A DNA stretch of 64,000 nt from Crossaster papposus (GCA_037893245.1 JBAIAA010000544.1:682001-746000), one strand, 5' to 3'; counted from the first letter of the stretch, positions 40,501 through 55,500 are shown. Program-made: numbers and translations. The notes: generated by a model from the letters alone, not told the origin.

Positions 40501-43500
40501 GTTTGTTATAATGTTTATTACTTTTTTCCTTTTCCATTGAAACCGCTTAAATTCTACTTTACATCGACAAAATGCTTGGGGTTCTCATTATTTTTTGAAC
40601 TACGTTAAAACCAACCTCAATGATCTGATGGTTGCCTTCCATATCGGTGTCGCCAGGCGTTGTCATTGTCGTTTGCATATACACATGTATCGCCACACAG
40701 GTTGAATGTCACACCACCACCTCGTTCACCAGAAAGGTTTACAGGCGCCCTGGATTGCAACGTGGCGCATCTGTAAATACCGAGGCGCAGTGGCCTGTGA
40801 CGCAAGGCGCTGAGCTGTAAAGCGCCACACAGCTAAAACCGCACCCGCATAATTATGAGTAATTATGCATACATACCAACATATGCAAATTAAGGTTTAT
40901 CTTGAATGCCGAGTTGGCTAAATGCACAAAGCCTGACAATACTCTTTCTCTGCCGCCCGGGTATTGCCCTGTTGAGTGATCCTAATCAAACCACTTGCCG
41001 CAAAAAGGAGAAAGGAAAAGAGGGATATTCCATGTACTCACTGCCATATATTTCGAACCGGCAAAACTCCATCACCAAATTATGATTTTACTCTTTACCT
41101 TCTATCATCAGAATCCTGACTCCGATCCGTATGTGTATATTGACTTAAACCACTATCTCACTACCTTATGAGAAAATGTTGGGGTTATTTCAACATTTTC
41201 TAATTTGTTATGCTGATCAAGCATAAGGACACCCGGCTGTGGCTCCGGCAGAATCGCGACTGATGTATCATCAGTCGCCCTCAACGCTCACCACGATGCA
41301 AATAGTGATACAAAAATGCGAATATATGTGCATGTACATGTACATATACATGTGTGTGTACATGTGTACGCCTTGCTATAGTGGCAACTTGCGTATAGTG
41401 GCCACGGAAACCGGCACCGTCGATGGCCACTATATCAAGGTTTGACTGTATGCACAAACAGCATATTAGCATGAGCTCAGATCAGCAGTGAATTCAAGGC
41501 CGTTTTCCAAACCCCAGCTTAGGCTCGGTCTCTGGCTCCATCCCCATTGCCAAACTGCATGAACGAAGGCAAAGAGGTGGTATGGTCTGCTCCAACTTTC
41601 CCATCTGTAACTCTTGAGAGGGTACTTGTGCGCAGTGTCCATAGAACATTGTAGAGTCAATTATTTGTTTATTTGTGTTGCAGGTACACTGAGTATCATC
41701 CCTTCTTGTATGAACAGCACAAGTCCAGCCCATACATTGAACTAGACTCGTTCAACAAGGTAAAGCCATTCTGAAATGTGTGTTATTCTTAAGCATTATT
41801 TGTGTTAGGCTTAAATACACTGATACAGTAGACCACGCCCCTTAAAAAATTGACCAATCGCAGTGCATGATTTAAGGTATGACATAATGTTGTCATTTGG
41901 TCCGGCATAATGTTGTTATTAGGTTCGACATAATGTTGTCATTAGGTTCGACATAATGTTGCCATTAGGTTCGACATAATGTTGCCATTTGGTCCGACAT
42001 AATGTTGCCATTAGGTCCGACATAATGTTGCCATTAGGTCCGACATAATGTTGTCATTAGGTCCGACATAATGTTGCCATTTGGTCCGACATAATATTCC
42101 CATTTGGTCCGACATAATATTCCTTAATTTATCATAGATTAGCGCACACTTTTTGCCGATTTAACTTTTGTTTCACTTGTACGCTCTGATTCCAATTATC
42201 TACCTGGCTTTTATCATGATAATGGTTAAGCGATGTTGTTATGTTAATTGTAAATCCGACTCCTTGTGCCCTAAAAAAAGAGGGGAATGGTAGTATTTTG
42301 GCTATTTCCTAAGCCCAAAACATTACATACTTGTATGTAGCTACACTAGCGATTGTGTACTTACAGGCCCCTTTCCTATAAGAGAACAAAATCTACTTTG
42401 AAGTTAGAACTTGCCGAACTACATGTAGCTTAAGTGACATTAAAAATCAACAGGTATGTCGTAGATAGAGGGCAGGGTTTAGATTTTGTGGGAGGTGAAT
42501 TGTTGGAGTACAAAGACGACAAAATGCAGCCCTAAAAAAAGATGGCAGCCCCCAAGACGCACTGTGAACATGCAAAAACGGCAAAACAAAAAATGCGCAA
42601 GAAAATTAAATTTTCTACTGCACAAAAATTGTTCAAAATTACAAAAGGTGGTGTCATTAGCCAACACAGATATATACTTTCGGATGATAAAGTCATTTTG
42701 GAATGATAAATAACTCACTTGACTCTAATTTGATCAAAACTAGAAAGGGGCCCGTAACTACGCAATTGTCATTACACTTGGATGTACTGTGATTCACATT
42801 TCTAGGTAGTTCCTATGGTAAGTGCGGCCTACTGGAGGTAAATTTTATGGTAAATTGTAAAGAAAATTTTGAAAATTGTCTACCTAATTTGTTTGTTTAC
42901 AGGCAGTGGATGAATTTTACTCCAAAATGGAAAGCCAGAAGACTGACATGAAGGTTCTCCAACAGGTAAAAATGAAACCACAAACTTTGTACTACACTTT
43001 GTTCTAACTTTCTGTTTCTAATCTTCTTCGTAGACTGTCACTTTTTCAAATACCAATCTTGTATCTCTTTATTAGTGAGCAAATATTGTAGTGTAAAGGC
43101 CGGTTCATAATTCATGCAAATGTCATTACGAAGCAAATACGTCAAGGTAAAGCGCCGGTCACAACCCGTAGTTTTTTTGGGAGGCCACGGCCGCCACGTT
43201 TTTCTGAAAACGTGTAGAGGGAGTGGCAAGAGCAGGGAGGGAGTACGTCGACGCACGTCACCCGCACGGTTGCGCAAGGTGTAAGTACGTGGCCCGCACG
43301 CCACGCCTGGCCGTGAGCGGTTGCGTGCATCGTACGTTGCGCAAGTGGTAAGTGAGTTGTACGTGCTTACAACGTGCTTACAACGTACGGTCCACGTGAG
43401 TTCTGTGTGCTCATTTGACAGTTGAACTGGGGAAGTGCCGAGTAAGCACGGACCACGCACTTATCACGTGCGCAGCATGCACGTGATAAGTGCGCCGTCC

Positions 43501-46500
43501 GTAGAGCAACTGACCGTGGGAAAAATTTAAAAAGACTCACGAAGTCAGTGCGTTGTGCGCTCATTGGCTGTAGAGGGCACGCGCGTCACCCGTACTGTGG
43601 GTGAATCCGTAGCCCGAACACAGCGAAAGTTCCTCGTGCACTAAAAGTGCTACGGCGTGTCTGCGTGCTCCCAAATCCGTACTTAGGCGGTACTCACCAC
43701 GTACGGATCCCCAAATTTTGCCCACGTTTTTGCAAGTAGACAGCAGGCACTTGCAAGTACGGCGGGTTGTGACCGGCGCTTAACGGAGAACGTCTCAATG
43801 AAACTTCATTTGTTTACGTCATGAAATTTGCTTCGCATTCGCTTTCGCGTGAAGTATGAATTGGTCTACAAAGGGAAGGGAAAAACTCAATATTTACTTC
43901 ATGTGCTTTAAATGGTTCCTTCTTTCCTTCCTTGAAAGTACAGCCTCATATATAAATGAGGATAAACGCACTGTGTGTTGCGCATATGTCTGCGCCAGGG
44001 TTCGAAACCCGTGTACCATTACACACGAGTCAAACACCATACAATTGTTGTCCGCTTCGATGTGGTTTGTGGTGTTAGGTACACCCGAGGGGGGAGGAAA
44101 TGGCACCCGAGGCAAAGCCTAGGGTGCTTTTTTTTCTCCCGAGGTGTACAAAAACGATGAACCACATCATAGCCGACAACAATTGTTTTGTTATACCATG
44201 GTATTAAATAAATTTTGGAAAGCGAAATTTCTTTTTGGTAAGCAGTAGTGTTAACGTAACAATATAAATACGTAGGCCTAATGATTTCTATAAGTTTTTG
44301 AACACTGGTCTTCGTGCTCGCACTGCCTCGCCTCGCTCAAAAATCAATTTTGAGACTTTTTTCTTGGATCGACAAAGAAATCTAGTGGAGGTGACTTGTT
44401 GTCGTTCGACATAATTAACGAACGGAGTTGGAACGTGAAAGGAGCAGATGAAACGAAAACAGTAATGGCGGCAACGGACGGTCCTTCAAATTTTTGTTTT
44501 AACTGTTTCCTAGGCGCGCGCATAATAGTGGTTCAGCAAAAATGAAACCTTCCCCAGGATCCTTTCCGTTTGATTGTGTGTTATATATATTAGCGCAGAA
44601 TGGACCAAACGCTGAAGGTAATGTACTCCACGAGTGCATCACTTTTGGAGTAACGCATCAACGTTTGTAATAATCCAAGTGAACAGTAATCGAGCAATTG
44701 GATCCCACAAATTCATATCGTGGTATAACACTATAAAGCATTGGACCACAATGTCATCTGTTTCATCTTTAATTATCCCCTTATAATAATTAAGATCACT
44801 TTCTCGCTATATATCTTTCTGTTTGCAACAATTTTAAAGGTTCTTTATTTGATTACAGGAGAAAGATGCACTGAAAAAGCTAGAAAATGTGAAGAAAGAC
44901 CACGAGAAACGTCTAGATCAGCTGATGAAAGCGCAGGTACAGAACCGTAGTTACTGCCAATTCATTTATTTATTGAATAGATTGTTACATGTACATTAAA
45001 ATTCTCATATGATTTGACATCACAAATATGCACAAGTATTAACCCTCCGACGTGCCACCGTACTATTTCTTGTAGTCGCTTCGCCGTAAAAAAGCAATAA
45101 TTTTTTCATCAAAAGTCAAAAAAATCTCATGTTACATGTACATGTATTCCTAGTTCAAAGCATGCCGAATAATGTGTGAACATATAAAGCCGTAAAACCA
45201 AAACAGCTTGGTAGGCCGTGTTACGTGACCCAAAAATATGCTCAGTAAATGACATCCGTGGTACCAGTTTGGGAACAAATTTTTGTGTGTGTGATTCGAT
45301 TCAGATTGATGTCCTGAATCAGAAAATCAATGTTGTCGGATGCAGGAAATGGAACATAACCTACTTTTTGGGGTCCAAAATCAGAATGTTGGGCGCAGTC
45401 TCTAAATCTGCGCTATCAAAAATGCATTTGCACAAGTACCGTCGGCCTATTTCTCAGTTTTTACTTCTTTTGCAGAACAACCCCCCAATTACTCGTGCAT
45501 TGGAACTAAATAAAAGAGCTAAATAGAAGGCAATCGGCTGGTGGTGGCACGATCGGCCAATTGAGGCACGATCAACCGACAACGAATGCAGCGCGATCCG
45601 ATTCGGGCCTACCTGTACCTCCCCATGATCACAGCAGCGCACGCGATGGACGGTTCGCGCAGATTAGCAGTTCGTGCAGATCAGCAGTTCGCGCCGCGCA
45701 GAAAGACTGAATTCCGCCCAACACGAGTTCTAAATGGAAGTATCTGTCCTAAATGTAAAAATGACAGTTGGCTTTTCCAAAAAACTTCATGTAACTTATT
45801 TTTCCATTCAATATAGTCTGGTCTAATTGGCACTTCTTTGAACCATATAGTTGGTCATGATTTTCATATGAAGCCTGTAAAAGAGGGTAGGTTAATATTT
45901 CAGTTTACCAACAATTTTCCAAAAAACTATTTTCGGTTGATATTATGCTATATATGGGATACTTTATTGGCAATTGTACTCCCTACAGGTGGTTGGTAGT
46001 AGCATTAATGTACATCATGCCGAAACAATTCAGGACTATACTATACTGCCTACTGGCATACATAAATTGGAGTCTTGCTGTTAAGTCAGGCAGATTGGTG
46101 AAACAAACATGGTAAAAATGATAAAAGCATGGAATTTGTCACACAATCAAAATAGTATGTCTTCCTTCCTTCCTGTAAAGTGCAGCCTCACATATGCGAG
46201 GATAAACGCACTGCCAGGAACACCGAGGCAAACCCCTTCTCTTAGCGATAAGTGTTACTGGGATCTTTTACGTGCATTATAATGATTATTATTATACAAT
46301 ACACGGGACCTCCAGCTTTACGTCTCATCCGAAAGACGAAGCAATAGTGGTTTCAGTGCCTTGCTTAAGGACACAGGTGTCGAGACCGAGATTCGAACTC
46401 ACGCTCTGCGGAACAGAAAACCGGGTTCTTAACCGCTTGGCCACGACACTCCATATAAATGTATAGGGCCATCCTACATTTGCCCCTTGAACAAAATATA

Positions 46501-49500
46501 TAACAGGCATTTTAACAAAATTCTAAATGGCTACCATTGCATGTTATTCTACCTAGATATTTTTTCTAAGGTCAAATCTACGATGGCCCGAGAGCGGAGA
46601 GCCAAATATTTTTCTTATAACACACTCTGAATTTGTGCCAAAATACATGCTTTTATTCTCAAGTAAACAATTCTATCATAATGTTGCAGTTGGAGTAAAC
46701 TGACCAATACCACAGCTTATACAAAACATCACATGTGTGACTCGCACAAAATAATGAACATTCAGTTTATTTACAGCTACATATAATTGTTCAGATGGGG
46801 TCTATTCCTGTGTCATCATCCGGTAAATAAAATTGGTGCTGTCGGTACAGTCAAGTACTGCACTGAAGAGCTACTCCAATTCCAGATAGAAATTTTCATC
46901 CATTGATCCAGAAGATATGCTGTAAAAAATAAATAAAAACAAAAACTGTAATTTGTTCATTCAAGAAAGATATTTTAATAAGAAGAGAATTTCTGATTGC
47001 CATTTAACTTGCCTGTAAAATGCAGTGGCTATCGTTAGTGCCTACGGCAGTTGACGAGCTGATTCCCAGACATACCCAGGCCGACACATTGACAATAATA
47101 TTTGGATATCGATCTTGGAACCATACTGGTTAATACTAGCCAGGTTCCAAGAGTGAAAGGTTCAGAGTATTGTCATTTTCAGGGAATCAGATAGCTACTA
47201 CGTTGTTGCCTAAAAATATCAATACAAATCACCAATGGCAAAAAAATATTATGATAGTGCTAGAATATAACATAAGGCACCCTAGTAGGAGTATAAACAT
47301 CCCCTGCCTGACCCTTCCCCCATACTTTGCAATAAAATGGCATTTCCATCTTTGGTGGTTAACAGTTTTGGGTGGATTCTTCTGTGGTTATGGGAAGTAT
47401 TGCGAACCACTGTGCTGATGCATTTGTGTTGATGATGCCGTGTGTTCTTTGGCGCCTTGCAAAATCGGGAACCGATTTCAAAATAATTAAAAAAACAAAA
47501 AGCCTTGCCTAAAATACGACAAATATATTTCTTAATATAATACTATAGCTCCATTCCTTGTTTTTTCTTACTTTCCAAATAATTCCTTTTTGCTGCAGAC
47601 CGTGGCAACATTTTTAAAAAATGCGACACACGACGACACGACGACACAACTCCGACTAGGCATTAGTACAAAATCGGTTGTATTCGCCTTCGCCGCGTTG
47701 GTCGCGTCGTGGCATTGATTTTCATACACCAATTTCATGTTATTTACACTTGTCAGTCTTTTTTCATAACTCTCCAGGTACCAAGTTACTTCTTTACACA
47801 CAAAAATGCGGTTTCTGAAGCTGTGCCATCGGCAGAAGCTTGAATGATGATTCTCTCCATTTGACGAGAAAATTTGACTCACGCATGGCGCATGCATTTG
47901 TTTACATATAGTGCGCCACCTATCGACACACTTTTGTATGGAAAGCCGCGTCTTTTAGAAATCGATCGTAAATAATGGGACGGGGGACATAACTTTTTAT
48001 AGTTTTTAAGATGCATCCTTCTCACCAAAATGATTTCGAAATGTATATCAATTTGTGAAATGTAAGTGGGGGTGGGGGCTACTATTATTAGCCTAAATAA
48101 ATTCATTGTCACTTTTCTTTTCTTTTTGTCAATATGGCTGTCCATACTGTGCCTGTTGCGACGTCATCGATTCAAGGACCAAAAACGGGTCTTTCGAGGC
48201 CTAATTTCACCCCTTTGTTCCATTCCCTTGCTCCGACAACATGGATTTTTGAATTCGCAGTGGTTCAATTTATGTGTATGGCAATGTTCGTTCTGTTCCC
48301 CGTCAGGTACCACCAGGCAACACGAAAAACGGGGACGTAACACGGCCTATGGGGGTATACACGAAATACAAGCTATCGCAAATAGTACATAGAATTTGGT
48401 GTATAAACAATATGGCGGCACGTCGTCGCAGCTTTTTGAGGTCTAGATTTCACCGCGAGACCTTCCCAAGCAATCAATCGTGCTATTGTTGTCTTGCCTT
48501 ATTTAACAACACCAGCTGGTTTCTGGGTCTCTGACCTATGATAAAGGGCTGTGTGAACTTATAAAGGCATAAAACCAAAACAGCTTGGGGGTATACACGA
48601 AATACAAGCGACTACCGAATATCGTAGTTAAGGTTATTGTGTATAAAAATGATGGCGGCGCGTTGCAGGGTTAACAGTCCAGTCTTTTGCATGTGTTTCC
48701 TATTTGGAACACAATTCTGCACAGCTTCAGTGTACATACAATTGTTAGACAGCACACAATGACTGGCTCTGATTTGTGCTGTCAATGGGTTGTGCTGTTT
48801 TGAGTTGTTCGTGTACTACCCCTGTTCACTGCACTGGACAATATGGACAGGGATATTCCTTGAGAGAGATACTGTACATACTTTGCACAAAACAGCACAA
48901 ATATCCTTATCACTACAGTCAGTTTTCTGCACAATTATTTCCATGGTAGAGTACAGCAACTTTGTTGGACAGCACAAACTGTAATCTGATTATTCCTGAG
49001 GAGTACTTTAACCCTAACCCCTTGAGTGTTTTTACTAGAAAGTGTCCTGAATCCGCCAAAATCCATCGTGCTAGTCATGCAAAAACTGCATGCTGGTGTC
49101 CCGAATCTATCAGAATCTACCAATATATATTTTGGGGGAATCCTGAATCCATCAACAATTCACCAGCAAAAGTGTGATGGATTTGAATGGATTCAGTATA
49201 CCATGCTGGCATAACAATATTTTCCAGTGTTTCTCAAAATCCATCACCTCAAAATCCATTTTGCAGTACTACAGAATCCTGCAATGGACAAAATGACACA
49301 GCTGTGTATCTTTGTGCTGCTGACCAACTGACCCAAATAGTGACTTCTGCATATGTGACCTGGCACCACGAAATGGGTGGAAAGTCACAAAATACAAAAA
49401 TTGACATTATTACATTTCTAGAAAGGAGAAGTCCTAAGCTTTCAAATGATGTATTGTTTGTTGCTGTAGCTTATTCCTAGGCGCCACTATACTCTTTTAA

Positions 49501-52500
49501 ACTTGCTTTTTAAAAGTCATGCTCCCTTGTGTTGAGAAAACAGAGTTCAAAGTCTGTGAACCGTGCCAACTATACTATTACTCAGTGCAATTCAGCTGCA
49601 AAAATAACACACTTTAGAGTTTTAATTGAGCTATACAATTTGAGCTATACAATTTTAGAATATGATCATAAAGAATGGTTTTATGTATGTAAAAACGTTA
49701 CAAACTTGAAACAGACCTCCCACTTGAAAAAGTTACGTTTTGGCCAATAATTGCTTTGGCAATGTGCGACTTTCCACTCATTTCATGCTGCCAGGTCATA
49801 TATACATGTAGGAGGGTTAAATTAATAAACTCTGTTCCATGATATTTTCTGAAATTACATTTTTGACTATACAGCTAATTGTTCAGAAATAAGTCAGGCA
49901 TGCATGCAGTAATGCAAGACCATGTGATTGTCACGGAGACACACGAATGTGTTGATGCCCAAGTGCAAAGTTAGTGGGGCATATGGCCTCAAGATACCGG
50001 TACCTACATGTAGGCCTCAGCCAAATGCACAATCTAAAGAACTACATGTACATGTATATTCAGGTGTGTTTTTTTTAACCAGTTCGCGCCAGAGGAGGTA
50101 CATGTATATTCAGAAAAATATTTTCCCGAGATTCAAAACAGATTCAAAAAATTATAAGCATGTCCCGAGCAAAGCCCGAAAAGATAGTTTACTATTAACT
50201 AATGAAACTTTAATTCGTCAGGCACAGCAGAGAATGTGTATTTACGCTGCAAAAGTTTCCTTGGTTGTTGCGGTTGACGTGTATTTATGCCAAATGTTAC
50301 CCGCTAGCGTTGCAAAGGACGGGTATACACGACTGACATGTTGGCATACACAGCGGTCAACGTGAATATACGTCGACGTTGCCAAGCATGCTTCGTTGAC
50401 GCGGTGGACGTGTATATATACGCTACCCCCGTATATCGTGGTATCACACTTTAGTGATTTGGCCTATTCAACACCCTAGTTCCATTGTCTCCATTGTATT
50501 CTTACAGCTGAGGATTATCAGCTGCGTCCAGTAATTTCTTGAAATTCAAATTCCCCAACTATCGTTCTTTAGTCTCCTTTGAAATTCTTGAAAGGGTGCT
50601 TTTAAACTTGGCTCGCAAATATTTGTATATATTACCGTGTACAATTGTCCTCGATCCAGTGTATAGTTCCACGGCTGACATATACACACGCGTCAGATTT
50701 TATGGCGGGTAGCGGTTGAAGTAATATCACGCCTCCTGGCTACAGAGAGAAAAATTTTCAGGTGACAGAATGTTGGCAAAAACATGTAAATAACGGTGCT
50801 AATAAACTAAGTGTTGGCATCTTGTAGTAGTTGCATTATCGAAACAGGAATATTTGACTGAATAAAAAAAACATTTTTATGAAAAATAATCCCGCCAGTG
50901 GTCTCGGTAACTTGAAAATACACCCGGTGCGAACTGGTTAAGGATCAAAAGTCTGAGGAAGCCGCAACTTTCAATCAATGCATCCTTTAGGTTTTTGAAA
51001 CTGTTTCAACTGAAATTGCACTTATTACTCACGTTATTTAACCAGTTTTTCTGTAATTCAAAACTGATGACGAATACACACGTCACAAGCAAGGGTGCAA
51101 ATATGTCAGTGACCGGCTCGCAGCGAACTAAGCCGTTAATATCAGGGTGTTCTACCTACAGATACCAGTCTGAACCGGTCTCGGATAGTGGTTCATGAAA
51201 AACAATTCCGCGCCTGGGTCTGGTCAATGTTAAAATAATCCCGGCACGAAACGGTTAATAATCTTTTTTATATAAATTTGTAAATTTATTTTTACTTTTG
51301 GCAGGACGTAGACAAGAGGAAAGGGGAACTCATTGAGATGAACCTTCCACTGGTAAGTCTACAAGGTGTGAAGTGTAGACTTTTTTTCCTGGCAGATTTC
51401 AAATGACTGATTTCATTTCCTCGTTTCGAAATCTGACATTTTTGAGAAGTAGCCCAATATAAACAGAACTAATCACTTATTGTTTCCAAACAGGTGGACC
51501 AGGCCATTAAAGTTGTGCGGAGTGCGATAGCCAATCAGATCGATTGGACGGAGATTAATAACATCATCCATGAGGCTCAGGCACAGCAGGATCCCGTGGC
51601 ATCCGCCATTAAAAGTCTCAAGTTGGATACTAACCATATTACCATGGTGCTAAGGTCAGTCCGCTCAGCTTCAAAAATTACCGATTCGTGCTGTGTGAAA
51701 GTACAAAGCAGGGTTGTAGTCGAGTCCCTGCAAGTCCTTTCACAAGTCATTTCGTGAAGCCAGTCACAAGTCCCTTTATAAAGGCAGTCACAAGTAACTG
51801 GATGAACAATGACAAAGGAATGCTTTTGTCAAAGCTGATTTAAATAGCTTGTGATTTGAATTAGAACTGATGGACTTGTGATGGACTTGCAGGGACTTAC
51901 AGGGACTTGCAGGGACTTGTGATGGACTCGACTACATCCCTGGTACAAAGTAACAGTTTACCTGAATCCTCCGAAATCCTCATTTGGAGAAACACCCAAG
52001 TAACTTCAATCCTGCAAAATCATCCAGCATTAGGTTAGGCCTTATGACCTAGGGGCCAATTTCATAGAGCTGCTTAATTAAGCACAAAATGTTGCTTAAG
52101 CACAAAAACCCTTGCTTGGTAAATCAAGTTAGGAGGCAACATTCCATGTGATCGTTATGCTAAGCTCACAACAGCTAAATACCAATCACAAACAATATAC
52201 ATCATATGGAGTTGTGGCTGGTAAGCTGGTTTTAACCAGTTCGCGCCGGATGACGTATATAAACGCAAACATTTCCCCAAATTCAAAACGGATGACGCAT
52301 AAACACGCCAAGTTCAAGTTCGGAAATGTATGTCAGCAGCGCGCAAGGCCGGAAATGCGTGGGTGTGCTTCCCGGCACTATCAGCCTGAACCCGCTTCGG
52401 ATCGAGTTTCGTTAAAAATAATCCCGCCCGTCGGCTCGGCGATGTTAAAATAATCCCGGCGCGAACTGGTTAAAGCAAGAATATTTTGTGCTTAAAGCAA

Positions 52501-55500
52501 TTTGTATGCTTAAGCAGCTCTATGAAATTGGCCCCTGGATCCTGCATTGTCTTCCAGTAACAAAACCCCAAACGCCTTCAATCCTGTAAAATCAATGTGC
52601 CCTCAATCCTGCTAATTCCTCGTTTTGGCAAAAAACATTTTGAAAGATTTGGGATGATCAGAGTTAAAGAGGTGCACTTTTCAATAAAATTCACCAAATG
52701 GATGTTAAATAGTTCTCATATATATTTAAGAGAAGAAAATTACACAAAATGTAAAGCCCAGTTTATACTCGTGTTGCGAAGTTGAACACATTTTGAAACC
52801 AGCAAATTTTCTTTGTGATGTCAAATTTGTATCGCATTCGCTTTCACTTGAAGTATGAACCAGCCCAAATTCATCAATATGGACCCTTTAAAGGGAAACT
52901 CCACCAATAATTTATAATTGCATAATGTTAAAGAGTGTCAATTGCCATTGTGACTTGATTTTTATTTCATTTTTATCGGTTTTGGTAATCATATAAAACA
53001 GAGATTTTCTCGCACTGCGCTTACCGTCATGCAAGCCGTCATTTTGTTCTGGTTTATCGGTACAAATATCCAGGATATTGTGACGTAGTGTCTTCACCAT
53101 CAGTACGCGAACCCCGATCGCGGATAGCGGCCCTGCACGGAATGCAAGTGAACCCTTTTGTGTACGACATAGTGTATACATAATGTGTACTGTACATGTG
53201 AAAGTGGGCTCAAAATCATACGGAGAAGGACCTGATGCCATAATTACTAGTTCACATATTTGTTATTCTTCTCAGAAAATACAAAAATAAACGATAGTTT
53301 GTGGCGCGTCAAGTCGATATTCTGCACACAAATGCAATACATGTACTCGCAATAGACATACGTCTGCTTAATGTAGTTGGCCGCGTCAAGGTAGGATACC
53401 ATGTGCATTTAGGTGCAGACACTACGTCATAATGTCCCGGGTGAGGTGGGAAATTTGAACAATATGGACGCGCCCTTGTACTCCTGAACGGCAAGAAATT
53501 GTGAATATAATAGGCACGTGAGTCGTTCTCTGCAGAGTCAGTATGTTACCATATATTCTTTTAGACTAGGTAAAATATTATTGAGCCTGGAATTTCCCTT
53601 TAAATGAAAGTGGGCAACAACTCTATATTCAAATCTGTATGTAATCAAAAATATTCTTATGCATGTATGGACCAACCTGTTACAGGGATCCTTACGAAGT
53701 CCAGCAAGAGGAGGAAGAAGCTGAGAACTCAACAGAATCCAGCAAGAAACAGAAGAAGAAAGACAAGGCTAATTATGTAGACATCGACTTGGGCTTGTCA
53801 GCGTATGCCAACGCCAGAAGGTATGCATACCAGGAATGTAGTCAAGCACATCACCAGACCATGTCAAGACCGTCCCAAGACCGTCCCAAGACCGTCCCAA
53901 GACCATGCCAAGACTATGCCAAGACCATGCCAAGACCATGTCAAGACCGTCCCAAGACCGTCCCAAGACCGTCCCAAGACCGTCCCAAGACCGTCCCAAG
54001 ACCGTCCCAAGACCGTCCCAAGACCGTCCCAAGACCGTCCCAAGACCGTCCCAAGACCGCCCCGAGACCGCGCTGAGATGGACCTGGGATGGACCTGGGA
54101 TGGGCCTGGGATGGGCCTGGGATGGGCCTGGGATGGGCCGGGGATGGGCCGGGGATGGGCCGGGGATGGGCCGGGTATGGGCCGGGGATGGGCCGGGGAT
54201 GGGCCGGGGATGGGCCGGGGATGGGCCGGGGATGGGCCGGGGATGGGCCGGGGATGGGCCGGGGATGGGCCGGGGATGGGCCGGGGATGGGCCGGGGATG
54301 GGCCGGGGATGGGCCGGGGATGGGCCGGGGATGGGCCGGGGATGGGCCGGGGATGGGCCGGGGATGGGCCGGGGATGGGCCGGGGATGGGCCGGGGATGG
54401 GCCGGGGATGGACCGGGGATGGACCGGGGATGGACCGGGGATGGACCGGGGATGGACCGGGGATGGACCGGGGATGGACCGGGGATGGGCCGGGGATGGG
54501 CCGGGGATGGACCGGGGATGGACCGGGGATGGACCGGGGATGGACCGGGGATGGACCGGGGATGGACCGGGGATGGACCGGGGATGGACCGGGGATGGAC
54601 CTGGGATGGACCTATGTAGGTAGTGTACAAATGTACATTTGTAGGTAGAGCTGGCTTATCAATCTCCTGCAGTCAAAGCATAGCTGTACCACCAAACAGT
54701 CACAGCCAGTTAATCCTACTTTATGTAGGCAGGAAGCCCCAACTGTTGAATGACTACTGGGATGGCTTTGTTGAAATTGTCAGACAGCGAAGGAAGGTTT
54801 TACGCATTAAAATAAACAACTCTGAAATTCATCTGAATGTCTAACTGGCATGCAAGTAATCCATCATCATTAAACACCCTGTTAAAGCGTTTACAATCTT
54901 TGGCATTTTCCCCATTCAGTACACATCTATTAGTTTTGCCCAACTTGTTTTTATTTTATTTCATTTGTCCAGGTTTTACGAACAGAAGAAATTTTCTAAG
55001 AAGAAGGAACAACGGACAGTGGATGCATCCGAGAAGGTTTGCGACAAGATTGAAAAAAAGAAACGAAAACAAAAAGTTTTGTTGCGTTGCCTATAAAACA
55101 AAGACACTTAACAGTCTTAAATTGTGTTAGTTCATTATAACCGTATGACCGTAAGTCCGTTTGTATGTTGAAGGTTCAGGTCAATTTGTTGTTTTAATGT
55201 ATAACTTGCTTTCATGGATTGTGATAAAACTTGCAATGACCCTTGGGTGTCATTAGAGGGTCATTAGAGGTCATTGTTCAAAATATGCTTCAAATGTTTT
55301 TGTCTACCTAATTTGATGGATTGTAACTGATAGCCACACAGTACATGCAAATCAAACTCTGGATGTGTCGCATCAAACATCCAAATATAAAACACAAATA
55401 ATTAAATGCAACAACCTTTAAGCCCCAAGCATGTAATAAAATAAAATAATGACAAATGTAACTTTGATGGAGTGATCCATGGGTGGGGGTTCATCACAAC

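Noticed and set aside
20480..41683. A missing NEMF exon in the 21-kb intron
   Set aside because: The flanking exons join in frame to the continuous conserved sequence LLTYTEYHPF, so none is needed.
46370..46452. Functional tRNA gene
   Set aside because: A and B boxes are present but the cloverleaf is not convincing and a SINE body follows directly.
47568..47897. Minus-strand ORF of 109 codons
   Set aside because: No recognisable domain, no splice partner and no repeat match; kept as noncoding.
53805..54648. ORFs of up to 272 codons with [15 protein letters not shown] repeats
   Set aside because: Artefacts of the 11-bp minisatellites in an intron.
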